Assembly (NCBI RefSeq): GCF_000412695.1
Contig: NC_021499.1
Coordinates: forward strand, 992,001-1,056,000
Origin: Pseudomonas resinovorans NBRC 106553
GTDB lineage: Bacteria > Pseudomonadota > Gammaproteobacteria > Pseudomonadales > Pseudomonadaceae
Reading direction: 5' to 3'
DNA length: 64,000 bases
Positions 36,368-46,454 of this stretch are shown here, one piece after another. Within the stretch, counting starts at the first letter, position 1. Each line of letters opens with the position of its first letter. The notes beneath the pieces were generated by a model that saw nothing but the letters and a program-made list of their open reading frames with translations, searched no databases and was not told the DNA's origin. Position numbers and translations under genes: made by a program.

Positions 36368-36410
36368 TCTCCTGCTCAGGCAACCGCCTAGTACTTCTGA
36401 GGATCAATAA

Positions 36411-36857
36411 ATGAAAGCACAAAAGGGTTTTACTCTGATTGAGCTGATGATCGTTGTAGCGATCATCGGCATTCTGGCTGCAATCGCCATCCCGGCCTAC
36501 CAGGACTACACCGTTCGCGCGCGCGTTACCGAAGGTCTGAACCTGGCCGCTTCCGCCAAGACCACCGTGGCGGAGAACGCCATGTCCGCTACCAGCCCGC
36601 TGGATGCCGGTTGGTCGCAGCCGGCTCCGACCACCAACGTTGATTCCGTTGCCGTGAACCCTGCGAACGGTGAAATCACCATCACCTACACCGATGCTGC
36701 TGGCGGCACTAACGGCACCCTCAACACCATTATCATGGTTCCTCGGAGCAGTAGCGTTGCCCTGCAAGGTGGCGTTGCTCCGGGCGGGGCTGTTACCTGG
36801 ACTTGCAATACTGGCTCGCTTCCGGCTCGCTTCCGTCCCGCCAACTGCCGTCAATAA
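36411..36857 (+). CDS. pilA: Type IV major pilin PilA
   Basis: Structural subunit of the pilus fibre. The 148-residue prepilin starts [20 protein letters not shown], cleaved after Gly6 with glutamate at +5. The globular part is Thr/Ala/Asn-rich and ends with a disulfide loop from Cys132 to Cys146 ([15 protein letters not shown]), followed only by RQ. The C-terminal residue is not Ser, unlike pilins glycosylated by TfpO at the terminal Ser. A ribosome site GAGGA lies before the ATG. Regulated by the sigma-54 promoter and PilRS, followed by an intrinsic terminator. Confidence 0.95.
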   Translation: MKAQKGFTLIELMIVVAIIGILAAIAIPAYQDYTVRARVTEGLNLAASAKTTVAENAMSATSPLDAGWSQPAPTTNVDSVAVNPANGEITITYTDAAGGTNGTLNTIIMVPRSSSVALQGGVAPGGAVTWTCNTGSLPARFRPANCRQ

Positions 36858-36872
36858 TTTATCGGTGAAAGC

Positions 36873-36901
36873 GAAGAGGCGACCTAGGTCGCCTCTTTTT
36901 G
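36873..36901 (+). terminator. Intrinsic terminator between pilA and the ligase gene
   Basis: AAGAGGCGACC tag GTCGCCTCTTTTT: strong stem with a T-tract, 16 bases after the pilA stop. Readthrough would give low-level expression of the downstream gene relative to pilA. Confidence 0.88.
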
Positions 36902-36912
36902 TTGGGGGTGGT

Positions 36913-38628
36913 ATGCAAAGTTTTTTTTTGTTCTGTCTTGGGTTTGTTCCTTTTGTCTTGTCATTTAGAGCTTATCCGGCACCCATAATCGTCTCGACAC
37001 AATCTGCTCTCTTCTTATTGTCCTTGCTTCTGATTGCTACATCTTTTCGCTCGCAAGGCTTTCGCTTCGGGCGGTTGGCTTTGATGCTGCTCGTGGCGGG
37101 TGCTCTGCTGGCGGTGCAGGGCGTCTTTGTTGATTCAATAAACCCTGTTATGGCAGCCTCGCCAGGGATCTCGGTCATTCTCGCGGCGCTGGTTGTCGCA
37201 ATGTTCAGTGGAGCTGGGGCGGCGAAGAAGATCGATCTAACCATGGCTTTTGCCCTTGGTTTGATTCTGGGTGGGGTTTTCAACGTCGTAGCCGGGTGGG
37301 GGCAGTGGTTAGAACTAGATCTTGGGCCTTTGTTCATTGGTAAGGGTGAACTTTCGGCTGGGGGGGTGTACGGAAACATAGCTCAGAGGAATATTTTTGT
37401 TTCCTACCTGTTTATTACCTATTTTGCGTTTGTCTATTATTTTTCTGGGCGCTCGTATGCGTTGAGAGTTGCGCCAATATATGGGGTTCTGGTGGGGGCT
37501 ACCGTTGCGCTGACGGGGTCGCGTGCGGCTGTTGTTTATGTTCTGGTAGCAGTTTTTCTACCTGTATTTTTGACAGGGAAATCGCGGCGGTTGTGGTTAT
37601 GGTCTGGTGCCTTGTTGCTGCTTTCCAATGTCGTGACTCAGGCTTATCTGTATTATCAGGGTGGCCCCCTTACGGGGGTGGAGCGATTCGTCTATGGAGA
37701 GAGCTTCCGTTTAGATGAATACAGGAAGGCCTTTTCGATCTTCCTGGCGAACCTTCCTATGGGCGTGGGTATGCAGAACTACGCGCTCAGCAGCTTCGAG
37801 TTGGGCGTCCTTGACCAACTGCCTAGTGCAACCGGCGATGCATGGAGTCATCCGCATAATCTATTTCTGATGCTTCTGGCTGGGTGTGGATTATTAGGTG
37901 TCGCGCTAAGTGTATTGATTGTGTGGCTAATGGCTTATGTGCTGAGGCGTGGAGGCAAGGACGACTCGTGGGCCTTCGGCGCGGGTGCATTGGCTTGTGT
38001 GTTTATTCATAGCCAATTGGAGTACCCACTCTGGCTGTTTGGCTACTTCGTGGTTTTCTGTGTTTTGCTCGGAATCGTGGTAGATGAGGGGGGCTACGTT
38101 CTGACGCGTTGGGGGAGCAAGGTCGTAACGGTGCTCATGAGTGGGGTTGCACTCTTGTCTGTGCATGCTGTCTATGGGTATTTCGTGTTTGTCCAGAACT
38201 ACGCATCTGTAGATGGGGCGGAGCGAAATAGAGAGCGGCTTCATTCGGTTTATACGGTTTCGGTCAATCCACTGATTTCTCAAACGGCTGATCTTGTGGT
38301 TCTTAACTACCTGGTGCCAAGCCGTGAGAATTGGAAGGGTGGATTCTGCTTGTTTGAAGGGCTGGCGCGTTCAGTGCCATCCTATACGTTGCTGGATCAA
38401 ATGGGATTTTACGCGTGGTACGCAGGAGATTTCGGGCTTGCATCGAGTGTTTGGCGTGCACGGGAGATCTACTTTCCAAATCGGGATTGGGAAACTGTGC
38501 GCGGCCTGTTCGAGCGATATTATCCCGGCCAAAGCGATTCCTGGTCTGATTTCCTGAGACTTGAAAAGGACGGTTTCAATCATGTTGAGCCATATTTTCT
38601 CAGTAAGTCGGATGTTTGCAGGAGATGA
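36913..38628 (+). CDS. Predicted pilin O-oligosaccharyltransferase (PglL/Wzy-like membrane ligase)
   Basis: A 571-residue polytopic membrane protein with about 11-12 helices in the first 430 residues, then a soluble C-terminal part. It has features of the Wzy_C/PglL O-antigen ligase family: ALTGSRAAVVYVLVAVFLPV, SHPHNLFLMLLAGCGLLG with the conserved His-Asn, and HSQLEYPLWLFGYF with the conserved His and EYPLW. I infer it transfers a glycan to PilA, by position. The start at 36913 follows GGGGGTG. Base composition is clearly more AT-rich than neighbours, suggesting transfer. TfpO or TfpW-type enzymes are the alternatives. Confidence 0.75.
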   Translation: MQSFFLFCLGFVPFVLSFRAYPAPIIVSTQSALFLLSLLLIATSFRSQGFRFGRLALMLLVAGALLAVQGVFVDSINPVMAASPGISVILAALVVAMFSGAGAAKKIDLTMAFALGLILGGVFNVVAGWGQWLELDLGPLFIGKGELSAGGVYGNIAQRNIFVSYLFITYFAFVYYFSGRSYALRVAPIYGVLVGATVALTGSRAAVVYVLVAVFLPVFLTGKSRRLWLWSGALLLLSNVVTQAYLYYQGGPLTGVERFVYGESFRLDEYRKAFSIFLANLPMGVGMQNYALSSFELGVLDQLPSATGDAWSHPHNLFLMLLAGCGLLGVALSVLIVWLMAYVLRRGGKDDSWAFGAGALACVFIHSQLEYPLWLFGYFVVFCVLLGIVVDEGGYVLTRWGSKVVTVLMSGVALLSVHAVYGYFVFVQNYASVDGAERNRERLHSVYTVSVNPLISQTADLVVLNYLVPSRENWKGGFCLFEGLARSVPSYTLLDQMGFYAWYAGDFGLASSVWRAREIYFPNRDWETVRGLFERYYPGQSDSWSDFLRLEKDGFNHVEPYFLSKSDVCRR

Positions 38629-38652
38629 AGTCTAGGGGGCTGGTTGTCCTGA

Positions 38653-38681
38653 TTGATTCTTGGATGGTCTGGTGCTAGTTT
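38653..38681 (+). promoter_or_regulatory. Likely promoter of tRNA-Thr
   Basis: TTGATT (38653-38658), 17-base spacer, TAGTTT (38676-38681), then a GC-rich discriminator ACGCGCGC before the tRNA start at 38700. The -10 is imperfect. Confidence 0.5.
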
Positions 38682-38699
38682 ACGCGCGCACTTCTATGC

Positions 38700-38775
38700 G
38701 CCGGTGTAGCTCAGTCGGTAGAGCAGCTCATTCGTAATGAGAAGGTCGAGGGTTCGATTCCTTTCACCGGCACCA
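38700..38775 (+). tRNA. tRNA-Thr (anticodon CGT)
   Basis: Cloverleaf of 76 bases with CCA: acceptor GCCGGTG pairs with CACCGGC, anticodon stem CTCAT/ATGAG with loop TCGTA, T arm AGGGTTCGATTCCTT. In P. aeruginosa the same tRNA marks the edge of the variable pilin island; here it directly follows the pilA-ligase pair. Confidence 0.96.
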
Positions 38776-38784
38776 TGATCCAAA

Positions 38785-38818
38785 CGAAAAGCCCCGCAAT
38801 CGCGGGGCTTTTTGTTTT
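38785..38818. terminator. Bidirectional terminator between tRNA-Thr and nadC
   Basis: AAAAGCCCCGC aatc GCGGGGCTTTTT: perfect stem with A and T tracts between convergent units. Confidence 0.9.
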
Positions 38819-38830
38819 CTGCGAACCGGC

Positions 38831-40002
<1,172 letters not shown>

Positions 40003-42282
40003 ATGCAGACCGACGCCAAGGTGGTGCCGTTGAACACGGGCGCCACCCAGCAATCGCCAACCTCTTCGGTAGGAAGGCTGCCCGTGGCCTTGATCCAGGT
40101 GCGCGACAAAACCGCAGTGCAGCTGAAGCAGTCGCTTCAGGTGCTGTTCGACAATGCGGACGACACCTTGTTCGAGATGGCCGATCGCGCCTCCAGCAAC
40201 GCCGAGCAGAACGCCTTCTTCGAGGCGATGCGCGACCTGCGTCTCAAGCGCAAGAGCATCGAGCGCGCCTTCCTGCAGAAGGTGTTCGAGTCATTCTCCA
40301 CACTCAATCAATACGAGATCGGTAAAGCGCCCCAGCTGGACGCGGTGTCCTTCGACAGCCTGTCCCTGGTGCAGAACGACGAACTCGAGGAAACCGTGGC
40401 CCTGGACGCCATGGTCGCCAAGGTGATGAACCGCGACGGCATCGCCCTGGGCCATCTCACCACCCGCCTCAACACCCTGGTCAGCAAGAAGGTCGACGAC
40501 AAGGCCAACCCCCTTGGCCCGCGACTGCTGTGCGAAGGTTTCCTCGATGCCTGCCGCAGCCTGGGCGTAGAGATCAAGGTCAAGCTGATCATCCTCAAGC
40601 TGTTCGAGAAGTACGTCCTCACCGAACTGGATCGTTTCTACGCCGAAGCCAACCAACTGCTGGTGGCCGCCGGTGTGCTCCCGGACCTGCGCTCGGCACC
40701 GGCGCGGCGCCAGTCCGATCGCCCCGGCAACGCCGCGCGCCCGGCCCAGTCGGGCCAGGCGGCGGGGGCCAGCGAGGGCCCGGCTGCCGAAGAGGGCGTG
40801 CAGGAAGTCTTCGGTGTGCTTCAGGAGCTGCTGTCCCAGGTACGCGGCAGCGCCATGCCGCGCCGGGAGCAGCCCGCCGATGCGGTGCCGGTCAGCAGCA
40901 TCGACCTGCTGCGGCTCCTGTCCCACCTGCAACAGCACCTGCCGCAGCAGTCCAGCGCCGACTATGACATGCGCTTCAGCCTCGACCAGTTGCTCAGCCG
41001 CGCCAGCGCCCGCAGTGGTCGGACCCGTGTGGTCGGCCAGGTGGACGACGACGTCATCAACCTGGTGTCCATGCTGTTCGAGTTCATCCTCGACGACCGC
41101 ACTCTGCCGGATTCGCTCAAGGCCCTGATCGGCCGCATGCAGATCCCGATGCTCAAGGTCGCCCTGCTGGACAAGACCTTCTTCAGCCGCGGCAGCCATC
41201 CGGCCCGCCGCCTGCTCAACGAAATCGCCAGCGCGGCCCTGGGTTGGGTGGAGCAGGATGACGCCCAGCGCGACAGCCTCTACCACCGCATCGAGCAAGT
41301 GGTGCAGCGCCTGCTGAACGACTTCGTCGACGACCCGGCGATTTTCTCCGAGTTGCTGGCTGACTTCCTTTCCTATACCGGTGACGAACGCCGCCGCAGC
41401 GAGCTGCTGGAGCAGCGCACCCGCGATGCCGAAGAGGGCCGCGCCAAGGCGGAGCTGGCTCGCCGCCAGGTGGAAGACGCACTCAACCAGCGCCTGCTGG
41501 GCCGCACCCTGCCGGAAGTGGTGGTGCGTCTGCTGCAGGAAGCCTGGAGCAAGGTACTGCTGCTGACCTGCCTCAAGCATGGCGTGTCCTCGGATGAATG
41601 GACCGCCACCCTGCAGACCATGGATGACCTGATCTGGAGCGTGGAGTCCCACGAAGGGCCGGAAGCCCGCGCACGCTTGCTGGAGCTGGTTCCGGGGCTG
41701 CTCAAGTCCCTGCGTGACGGGCTGGCCAGTGCCGCCTTCGATCCCTTCGCCACCAGCGAGTTCTTCAGTCAGCTGGAGGCGCTGCACGTGCAGGCCTTCC
41801 AGCGCCTGCGCAAGCCGGAGCCGGTGGAAGTGCTCGCCGACGACGGTCTGGAGTCGCCGCCTCTGCTGCTCGAACTGCCGTCGGAAAGCGAGGCGCAAGA
41901 CGAGTCCGAGCCGGCCATGGTGGCGGTGATCGAGGAGATAGTCCTCGCCGCGCCTGGCGAGAGCCCGACGCAGGAGCCCGAGGTCAGCCTGGCCGATGAT
42001 GACGAGGCCCTGGGCTTCGTCGACAACCTGCGCGTCGGCAGCTGGGTCGAGTTCCAGGAGGACGAAGAGCACAAGCTGCGTTGCAAGCTGGCGGCGCTGA
42101 TCAAGCCCACCGGCAAGTACATCTTCGTCAACCGCACCGGCATGAAGGTGCTGGAAAAGACCCGCATGGGCTTGGCGGTGGAGTTCCGCCGCAGCGCCAT
42201 CCGCCTGCTGGACGACGCCCTGCTGTTCGACCGTGCCCTGGAGTCGGTGATTGGCAACCTGCGGCGCCTGAAAGGGGCCTGA
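40003..42282 (+). CDS. DUF1631 family protein, copy 2
   Basis: A 759-residue cytoplasmic protein paralogous to that at 24316-26619. The shared N-terminal block here is DNADDTLFEMADRASSNAEQ followed by AMRDLRLKRKSIERAFLQ, and the C-terminal beta-rich piece is GSWVEFQEDEEHKLRCKLA with KYIFVNRTGMKVLEKTRMG. Residues about 230-290 are low-complexity Ala/Pro/Arg. The ATG at 40003 follows GGGAGGCTCGTG; a GTG immediately before it is an alternative. The family occupies this place beside nadC/ampD in P. aeruginosa. Function unknown; the C-terminal fold may be PilZ-like, which would point to cyclic-dinucleotide signalling. Confidence 0.85.
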   Translation: MQTDAKVVPLNTGATQQSPTSSVGRLPVALIQVRDKTAVQLKQSLQVLFDNADDTLFEMADRASSNAEQNAFFEAMRDLRLKRKSIERAFLQKVFESFSTLNQYEIGKAPQLDAVSFDSLSLVQNDELEETVALDAMVAKVMNRDGIALGHLTTRLNTLVSKKVDDKANPLGPRLLCEGFLDACRSLGVEIKVKLIILKLFEKYVLTELDRFYAEANQLLVAAGVLPDLRSAPARRQSDRPGNAARPAQSGQAAGASEGPAAEEGVQEVFGVLQELLSQVRGSAMPRREQPADAVPVSSIDLLRLLSHLQQHLPQQSSADYDMRFSLDQLLSRASARSGRTRVVGQVDDDVINLVSMLFEFILDDRTLPDSLKALIGRMQIPMLKVALLDKTFFSRGSHPARRLLNEIASAALGWVEQDDAQRDSLYHRIEQVVQRLLNDFVDDPAIFSELLADFLSYTGDERRRSELLEQRTRDAEEGRAKAELARRQVEDALNQRLLGRTLPEVVVRLLQEAWSKVLLLTCLKHGVSSDEWTATLQTMDDLIWSVESHEGPEARARLLELVPGLLKSLRDGLASAAFDPFATSEFFSQLEALHVQAFQRLRKPEPVEVLADDGLESPPLLLELPSESEAQDESEPAMVAVIEEIVLAAPGESPTQEPEVSLADDDEALGFVDNLRVGSWVEFQEDEEHKLRCKLAALIKPTGKYIFVNRTGMKVLEKTRMGLAVEFRRSAIRLLDDALLFDRALESVIGNLRRLKGA

Positions 42283-42285
42283 GAA

Positions 42286-42548
42286 CCTGTTTACGATCAG
42301 CTGCGCGTCGGCCCTGCGGCGTTAAAAACAGGCTCGGAAAGCCGCTTGCGGCTAACGCGCTTCAGCGCGGCCCGGAGGGCGAGCGGAGCGAGTACTGCTC
42401 ATTTACAGCTCGTAAACTCGCGTGCGAGCCCAGTCCGCGTCCTCGCCTGTTTGATTCGCTGGCGCTCACCCTTCGGGCCAGCCTTCGGCTGTTACTCCCG
42501 TTGGTCGTTGCGCCTTGCATGGCTCTAGCTCGCTAGATCCTAAACAGG
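42286..42548. mobile_element. MITE-like non-autonomous element (263 bp)
   Basis: Bounded by inverted repeats: CCTGTTTACGATC at 42286-42298 and GATCCTAAACAGG at 42536-42548, 12 of 13 matching; the match extends outwards to AGA(A/G). The interior has no transposase and no long ORF, and contains several small hairpins (GCTTGCGGC, CTTCGGGCCAGCCTTCGG). It fills almost the whole 338-base gap between the DUF1631 and ampD genes. A target-site duplication is not obvious, although CTGAG occurs on both sides. Confidence 0.65.
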
Positions 42549-42620
42549 CTCTGAGGCAGGCCGCCTCTCGCTAGAATGGCTCCACTGCGCCTAAAGTAGG
42601 GGCAGACCACAGGAGCCGAC

Positions 42621-43169
42621 ATGCAACTGGACCCCGAATCCGGTTGGTGCCAGGGCATCAGCCACTGCCCATCGCCCAACTTCAATTGTCGCCCGCAGGA
42701 CGAAGTCTCCCTGCTGGTGATCCACAACATCAGCTTGCCGCCCGCCGAGTTCGGCACGGGCAAGGTGCAGGAGTTCTTCCAGAACCGCCTGGACCCGGCC
42801 GAGCATCCCTACTTCGAGGGCATCCGCGACTTGCGGGTGTCCGCGCATTTCCTGATCGAGCGCGATGGCGCCGTCACCCAGTTCGTCTCCTGCAACGAGC
42901 GCGCGTGGCACGCTGGTCTCTCGCTGTTCGAGGGGCGGGAAAATTGCAACGATTTTTCCCTGGGTATCGAGCTGGAAGGCACCGATGATCAGGCGTTCAC
43001 GGAACCTCAGTACGCTGCGCTGATCGCATTGGTGGAGCAGTTGCGCCGCGCCTACCCGGCGATCACGCCGCAGCGCATCTGTGGCCACAGCGACATAGCC
43101 CCGGGCCGCAAGACCGATCCGGGGCCGGCATTCGATTGGACGCGCCTGCGGGCTGCGCTCAGACCTTAG
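42621..43169 (+). CDS. ampD: 1,6-anhydro-N-acetylmuramyl-L-alanine amidase AmpD
   Basis: Cytosolic zinc amidase of peptidoglycan recycling that cleaves anhydromuropeptides and so keeps AmpR-controlled beta-lactamase low. The 182 residues contain zinc ligands His35 (VIHN), His156 and Asp166 (GHSDIAPGRKTDPG), Lys164, and the acidic catalytic region GIELEG (E117). There is no signal peptide, which distinguishes it from periplasmic AmiD-type paralogues. Ribosome site GGAG lies before the ATG. It is followed by ampE 15 bases later. Confidence 0.95.
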   Translation: MQLDPESGWCQGISHCPSPNFNCRPQDEVSLLVIHNISLPPAEFGTGKVQEFFQNRLDPAEHPYFEGIRDLRVSAHFLIERDGAVTQFVSCNERAWHAGLSLFEGRENCNDFSLGIELEGTDDQAFTEPQYAALIALVEQLRRAYPAITPQRICGHSDIAPGRKTDPGPAFDWTRLRAALRP

Positions 43170-43184
43170 GAAGAGGAGGGACAC

Positions 43185-44021
43185 ATGTACTTTCTGGTGT
43201 TGTTGCTGGTGCTCTGGATCGAGAAATTCTCCGCCTGGCGCCGGCATATCCAGCAGGACGGCTTCTGGCTGCGCGAGCTGGCCAAGGCCGAGGCCAATCC
43301 ACGACTCAGCGCACGCCCCTGGGCGATCCTGATGCTGCTGGTGCTGTTGCCCCTGGTGCTGCTGGCGCTGCTCCTGCTGGTCCTGGAGCCCGTGGCCTAT
43401 GGTTGGCTGGCGCTACCGGTGCACCTGCTGGTGATCATCTACAGCCTCGGGCGCGGCGACGTGCTGGCCGATCTCGGTCCCTTCCGCGACGCCTGGCGGC
43501 GCGGCGACACCCAGGGCGCCTATCACGTCGCCGAACGGGATCTCGGCCTGGAAGCGGAGGAGGGTGGCGACCTGCTGCGCCAGGTGCAGGGCTACCAACT
43601 CTGGCAGGCCTACGAGGGCTTCTTCGCGGTGATCTTCTGGTATGCGCTGCTGGGACCGGTGGCCGCCCTGGCCTACCGCCTGCTCGCCCTGGCCGCCGAG
43701 AACGCCAGCACCCCGGTGCTGCGCGAGCGCGCCGAGGCGATCCGCCATGCCTTCGACTGGTTGCCGGTGCGGGTGCTGGCGGCGAGCTTCTCGCTGGTGG
43801 GCAACTTCGTCGGCGTCAGCCGCGTGCTGCTGCACGAACTGCTCAACTGGGACATCTCCGCGCGTCACTACATCGAGCTGGCCGGCCGCGCCGCCGCCGA
43901 GCTGCCGGAGCCCAGCAGTGGCGATGCCGGCGTGGCGACCCTGGATGCCCTCTGGCAGCTGCTGGTGCGCGCAGCGGTGCTCTGGTACGCCGGTTTCGCC
44001 GTCTGGACCCTCTTGTTCTGA
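43185..44021 (+). CDS. ampE: Inner-membrane regulatory protein AmpE
   Basis: Polytopic membrane protein of 278 residues, cotranscribed with ampD and proposed to help sense peptidoglycan turnover. It starts MYFLVLLLVLWIEKFSAWRR and has membrane segments near 1-15, 45-70, 75-95, 145-165 and 255-275, with the conserved RDxFxxIFW-like region AYEGFFAVIFWYALLGPVAALAYR. A GAGGAGGG ribosome site precedes it. Confidence 0.93.
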   Translation: MYFLVLLLVLWIEKFSAWRRHIQQDGFWLRELAKAEANPRLSARPWAILMLLVLLPLVLLALLLLVLEPVAYGWLALPVHLLVIIYSLGRGDVLADLGPFRDAWRRGDTQGAYHVAERDLGLEAEEGGDLLRQVQGYQLWQAYEGFFAVIFWYALLGPVAALAYRLLALAAENASTPVLRERAEAIRHAFDWLPVRVLAASFSLVGNFVGVSRVLLHELLNWDISARHYIELAGRAAAELPEPSSGDAGVATLDALWQLLVRAAVLWYAGFAVWTLLF

Positions 44022-44267
44022 CTCCCGCCACGGTGCTCGTCCGTCGCCATCGGGCGGGCACCGCCTTGATTAACCTTTAGTTACAGAAACTCCGGCCGAT
44101 ATCGGGTACACAGATGATCGCGCCAGAATTCTCTGATTTGTTTCACAGAATCTTCTGATCGAACTCGGTGGTCGCCAGGCGATGTGGGGATGTTGCCTGG
44201 CTTCGGCCGCACGCCGTCAGCGGTTCCGAGCGCGCCCATAACAATAAATGAGAACAGGAGACGTCTC

Positions 44268-46298
44268 GTGAAGACCTTGTTGTATCCTGCCATCGCACTG
44301 ATGAACCGCCTCAGTTTCGGCATGAAGTTCAGTCTGATCAGTGTTCTGTTCTTCCTGCCGATGTTGATCACCAACTTCTACCTGGTGCGCGACTCCTACC
44401 GACAATTGGTGAGCACCCGCTCCGAGCTGCAGAGCCTGGATCTGCTCGGTGCCAGCCTGTCCATGCGGCGCGACCTCGAAAGCCTCAACGACCTGGTGCT
44501 GATCAATGCGATGATCGGCCAGTCCGGTCATGCCGGCGATCTGGAAAAGCGCATCACCGACCTCGAACAGAGCCTGCTTGCCACCCTCCAGGGCCTGCAG
44601 CCGATCGCCTCCGAGGCGGAGCAGATCGAGGTCTTCAACGCCAAGCGCGAGGAGCTGCTCGCGGCCCTGCAGACCGCCAAGGGCGAGACTTCCCTGCAGA
44701 GCAAGAGCGCGATGATCGAGAAGCTCCTGGGCAACAGCCAGGTCTTCATCAAGTTCGTCGCCGGGCAGGCCGGTCTCAGCCAGGACGACCAGGCCGAAGT
44801 CCGCCAGATCGCCGAGCTGGTCACCAGCGCCACCCCCGAGGTGACCAGGGCCCTGGGCAAGGGCCGCGCCATCGGCGCCTACTCCCTCGGCCAGGGCTTC
44901 CTCAACTCGGCCGCCAGCACCAAGCTGGACGACCTGTTGCTGGACCTGGACAAGCTCAACGCCGAATACGGCCTGAAGATCGCCGATGCCCTCGACGGCA
45001 GCCCGCGCGCCCACCAGGCGCTGGACGCCCTGGCCGGCGCCAGCCGCGACACCATCAAGCAGGGGGCCGCGCTGTTCGAGGACAAGGTGATCATGGCCGA
45101 TACCCTCGACACGCCCTGGCTGCAGTTCTACGACCAGGTCAGTGCCGCCCTGGAGAAGACCTACCAGCTCAACGACGGCTCCCTGGCCTTCCTCAAGGCC
45201 GAGCTGGAAAGCCGCCTGGCCGGCAAGCAGGTACAGACCGTGCTGCTGGTGGTGGCGCTGCTGGTGGTGTTCCTCGCCATCCTCTATCTCTACAGCGGCT
45301 TCTACGTGTCCATCCGCACCACGCTCAAGACCCTGGGCAAGGTGATGGACCAGGTTGCCGCCGGCGACATGACCGTCAGCTTCCGCGCCGAAAGCCGCGA
45401 CGAGCTCGGCGAGCTGGGCCAGGTGTTCAACGGCACCGTGGCGAAGATCCACGACCTGATCGAGCTGGTGGGCCACACCGTCACCGAGGTGGAGCGCCAG
45501 GCCGGTCGCGTGGAGCAGGTGTCCGGTGACAGCAACCAGGCGGTTGCCGGGCAGCGCAGCCAGATCGAGCAAGTGGCCACGGCCATGAACCAGATGTCCG
45601 CCACCGCCCAGGAAGTCGCGCGCAGCGCCGCCGCCGCGGTGGACAGCGCCCAGAGCGTCAACCAGGAGACCGTCAGCGGCCGCGCCCTGGTGGAAAGCCA
45701 GCTGGGCAGCATCGAGCGCCTGGCCAGCGAGATCGACCAGTCGGTGAGCGTAATCAACCAGCTGGCATCGGACAGTGCGTCCATCAGCCGGGTGCTGGAA
45801 GTGATCAAGGGCATCGCCGAGCAGACCAACCTGCTGGCGCTCAACGCCGCCATCGAAGCGGCGCGGGCCGGTGAGCAGGGCCGTGGCTTCGCCGTGGTGG
45901 CGGACGAGGTGCGCACCCTGGCCAAGCGCACCCAGCAGTCCACCGAAGAAATCGAGCAGATGATCGTCAAGCTGCAGGGCGGTGTCGGCGCCGCGGTGAA
46001 GGCGATGAACGTCAGTCACCAGATGGCCGACGGCACCGTGAGCCAGTCGAGCAAGGTGCAGGCGGCGCTGGAAAACATCCTGGGGGCGGTGGGCATGATC
46101 GTCGACCAGAACCAGCAGATCGCCGCCGCCGCCGAGCAGCAGACCGCCGTGGCCCACGACATCGACCAGAACATCGTCGAGATCAACCACGCCGGCGAGC
46201 GTACCGCTGAAGGCGCGAGCCAGACCGAGAAGGCCAGCCGCGAGCTGTCCGGCCAGGTGGCCCAGCTCAAGCAACTGATCGGCGCGTTCCGCGTCTGA
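44268..46298 (+). CDS. Methyl-accepting chemotaxis protein
   Basis: Transmembrane chemoreceptor of 676 residues from the GTG at 44268 (AGGAG ten bases upstream). The first helix is about residues 20-40, followed by an all-helical periplasmic domain of roughly 285 residues, the second helix about 324-344, a HAMP domain (345-397) and the cytoplasmic signalling domain with the conserved hairpin tip [20 protein letters not shown] near residue 518. The large periplasmic domain with [21 protein letters not shown] is helical-bimodular-like; its ligand is unknown. It occupies the place of PA4520 in P. aeruginosa and is a single-gene unit. Confidence 0.92.
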   Translation: MKTLLYPAIALMNRLSFGMKFSLISVLFFLPMLITNFYLVRDSYRQLVSTRSELQSLDLLGASLSMRRDLESLNDLVLINAMIGQSGHAGDLEKRITDLEQSLLATLQGLQPIASEAEQIEVFNAKREELLAALQTAKGETSLQSKSAMIEKLLGNSQVFIKFVAGQAGLSQDDQAEVRQIAELVTSATPEVTRALGKGRAIGAYSLGQGFLNSAASTKLDDLLLDLDKLNAEYGLKIADALDGSPRAHQALDALAGASRDTIKQGAALFEDKVIMADTLDTPWLQFYDQVSAALEKTYQLNDGSLAFLKAELESRLAGKQVQTVLLVVALLVVFLAILYLYSGFYVSIRTTLKTLGKVMDQVAAGDMTVSFRAESRDELGELGQVFNGTVAKIHDLIELVGHTVTEVERQAGRVEQVSGDSNQAVAGQRSQIEQVATAMNQMSATAQEVARSAAAAVDSAQSVNQETVSGRALVESQLGSIERLASEIDQSVSVINQLASDSASISRVLEVIKGIAEQTNLLALNAAIEAARAGEQGRGFAVVADEVRTLAKRTQQSTEEIEQMIVKLQGGVGAAVKAMNVSHQMADGTVSQSSKVQAALENILGAVGMIVDQNQQIAAAAEQQTAVAHDIDQNIVEINHAGERTAEGASQTEKASRELSGQVAQLKQLIGAFRV

Positions 46299-46313
46299 GC
46301 CAACCGCACCATG

Positions 46314-46343
46314 AGAAAGCCCGCCAATTGGCGGGCTTTTTCG
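46314..46343 (+). terminator. Terminator after the chemoreceptor gene
   Basis: AAAGCCCGCCAATTGGCGGGCTTTTT: perfect hairpin with T-tract 16 bases after the stop. Confidence 0.9.
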
Positions 46344-46365
46344 TGAATGAATTCGCTCCTGCAAG
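46342..46365. repeat. REP-like intergenic repeat, copy 2
   Basis: Carries GAATGAATTCGCTCCTGCAA, identical to the copy near 21177. It adjoins the terminator and the palindromic repeats that follow. Confidence 0.6.
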
Positions 46366-46369
46366 CTTA

Positions 46370-46445
46370 GGGTGGACCGCGCTTCATCGGTCCACCATCG
46401 ATGCCCGGCATGGCGCCCCTGGTGGATGGAAAAGCGCCATCCACC
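46370..46445. repeat. Pair of palindromic GGTGGA-type repeats
   Basis: GGTGGACC (46371-46378) pairs with GGTCCACC (46389-46396), and GGTGGATGG (46421-46429) with CCATCCACC (46437-46445). These are the same family as at 31265 and 53618-53826, arranged between convergent genes. Confidence 0.7.
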
Positions 46446-46454
46446 CTACGGAGC

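Noticed and set aside
36333..36854. An open frame opposite pilA
   Set aside because: Antisense to a well-defined pilin with its own promoter; Gly-rich and no homology I recognise.
38700..38775. tRNA-Thr as an att site of an integrated element
   Set aside because: I looked for a repeat of the tRNA 3' end near pilA and found none, and there is no integrase gene. The pilin-island reading rests on position and composition only.
40291..42072. A 593-codon open frame opposite the second DUF1631 gene
   Set aside because: His/Gln/Gly-rich antisense frame, no domain or ribosome site.
42346..42528. A small ORF inside the MITE-like element
   Set aside because: No ribosome site, no homology and composition dominated by hairpin repeats.
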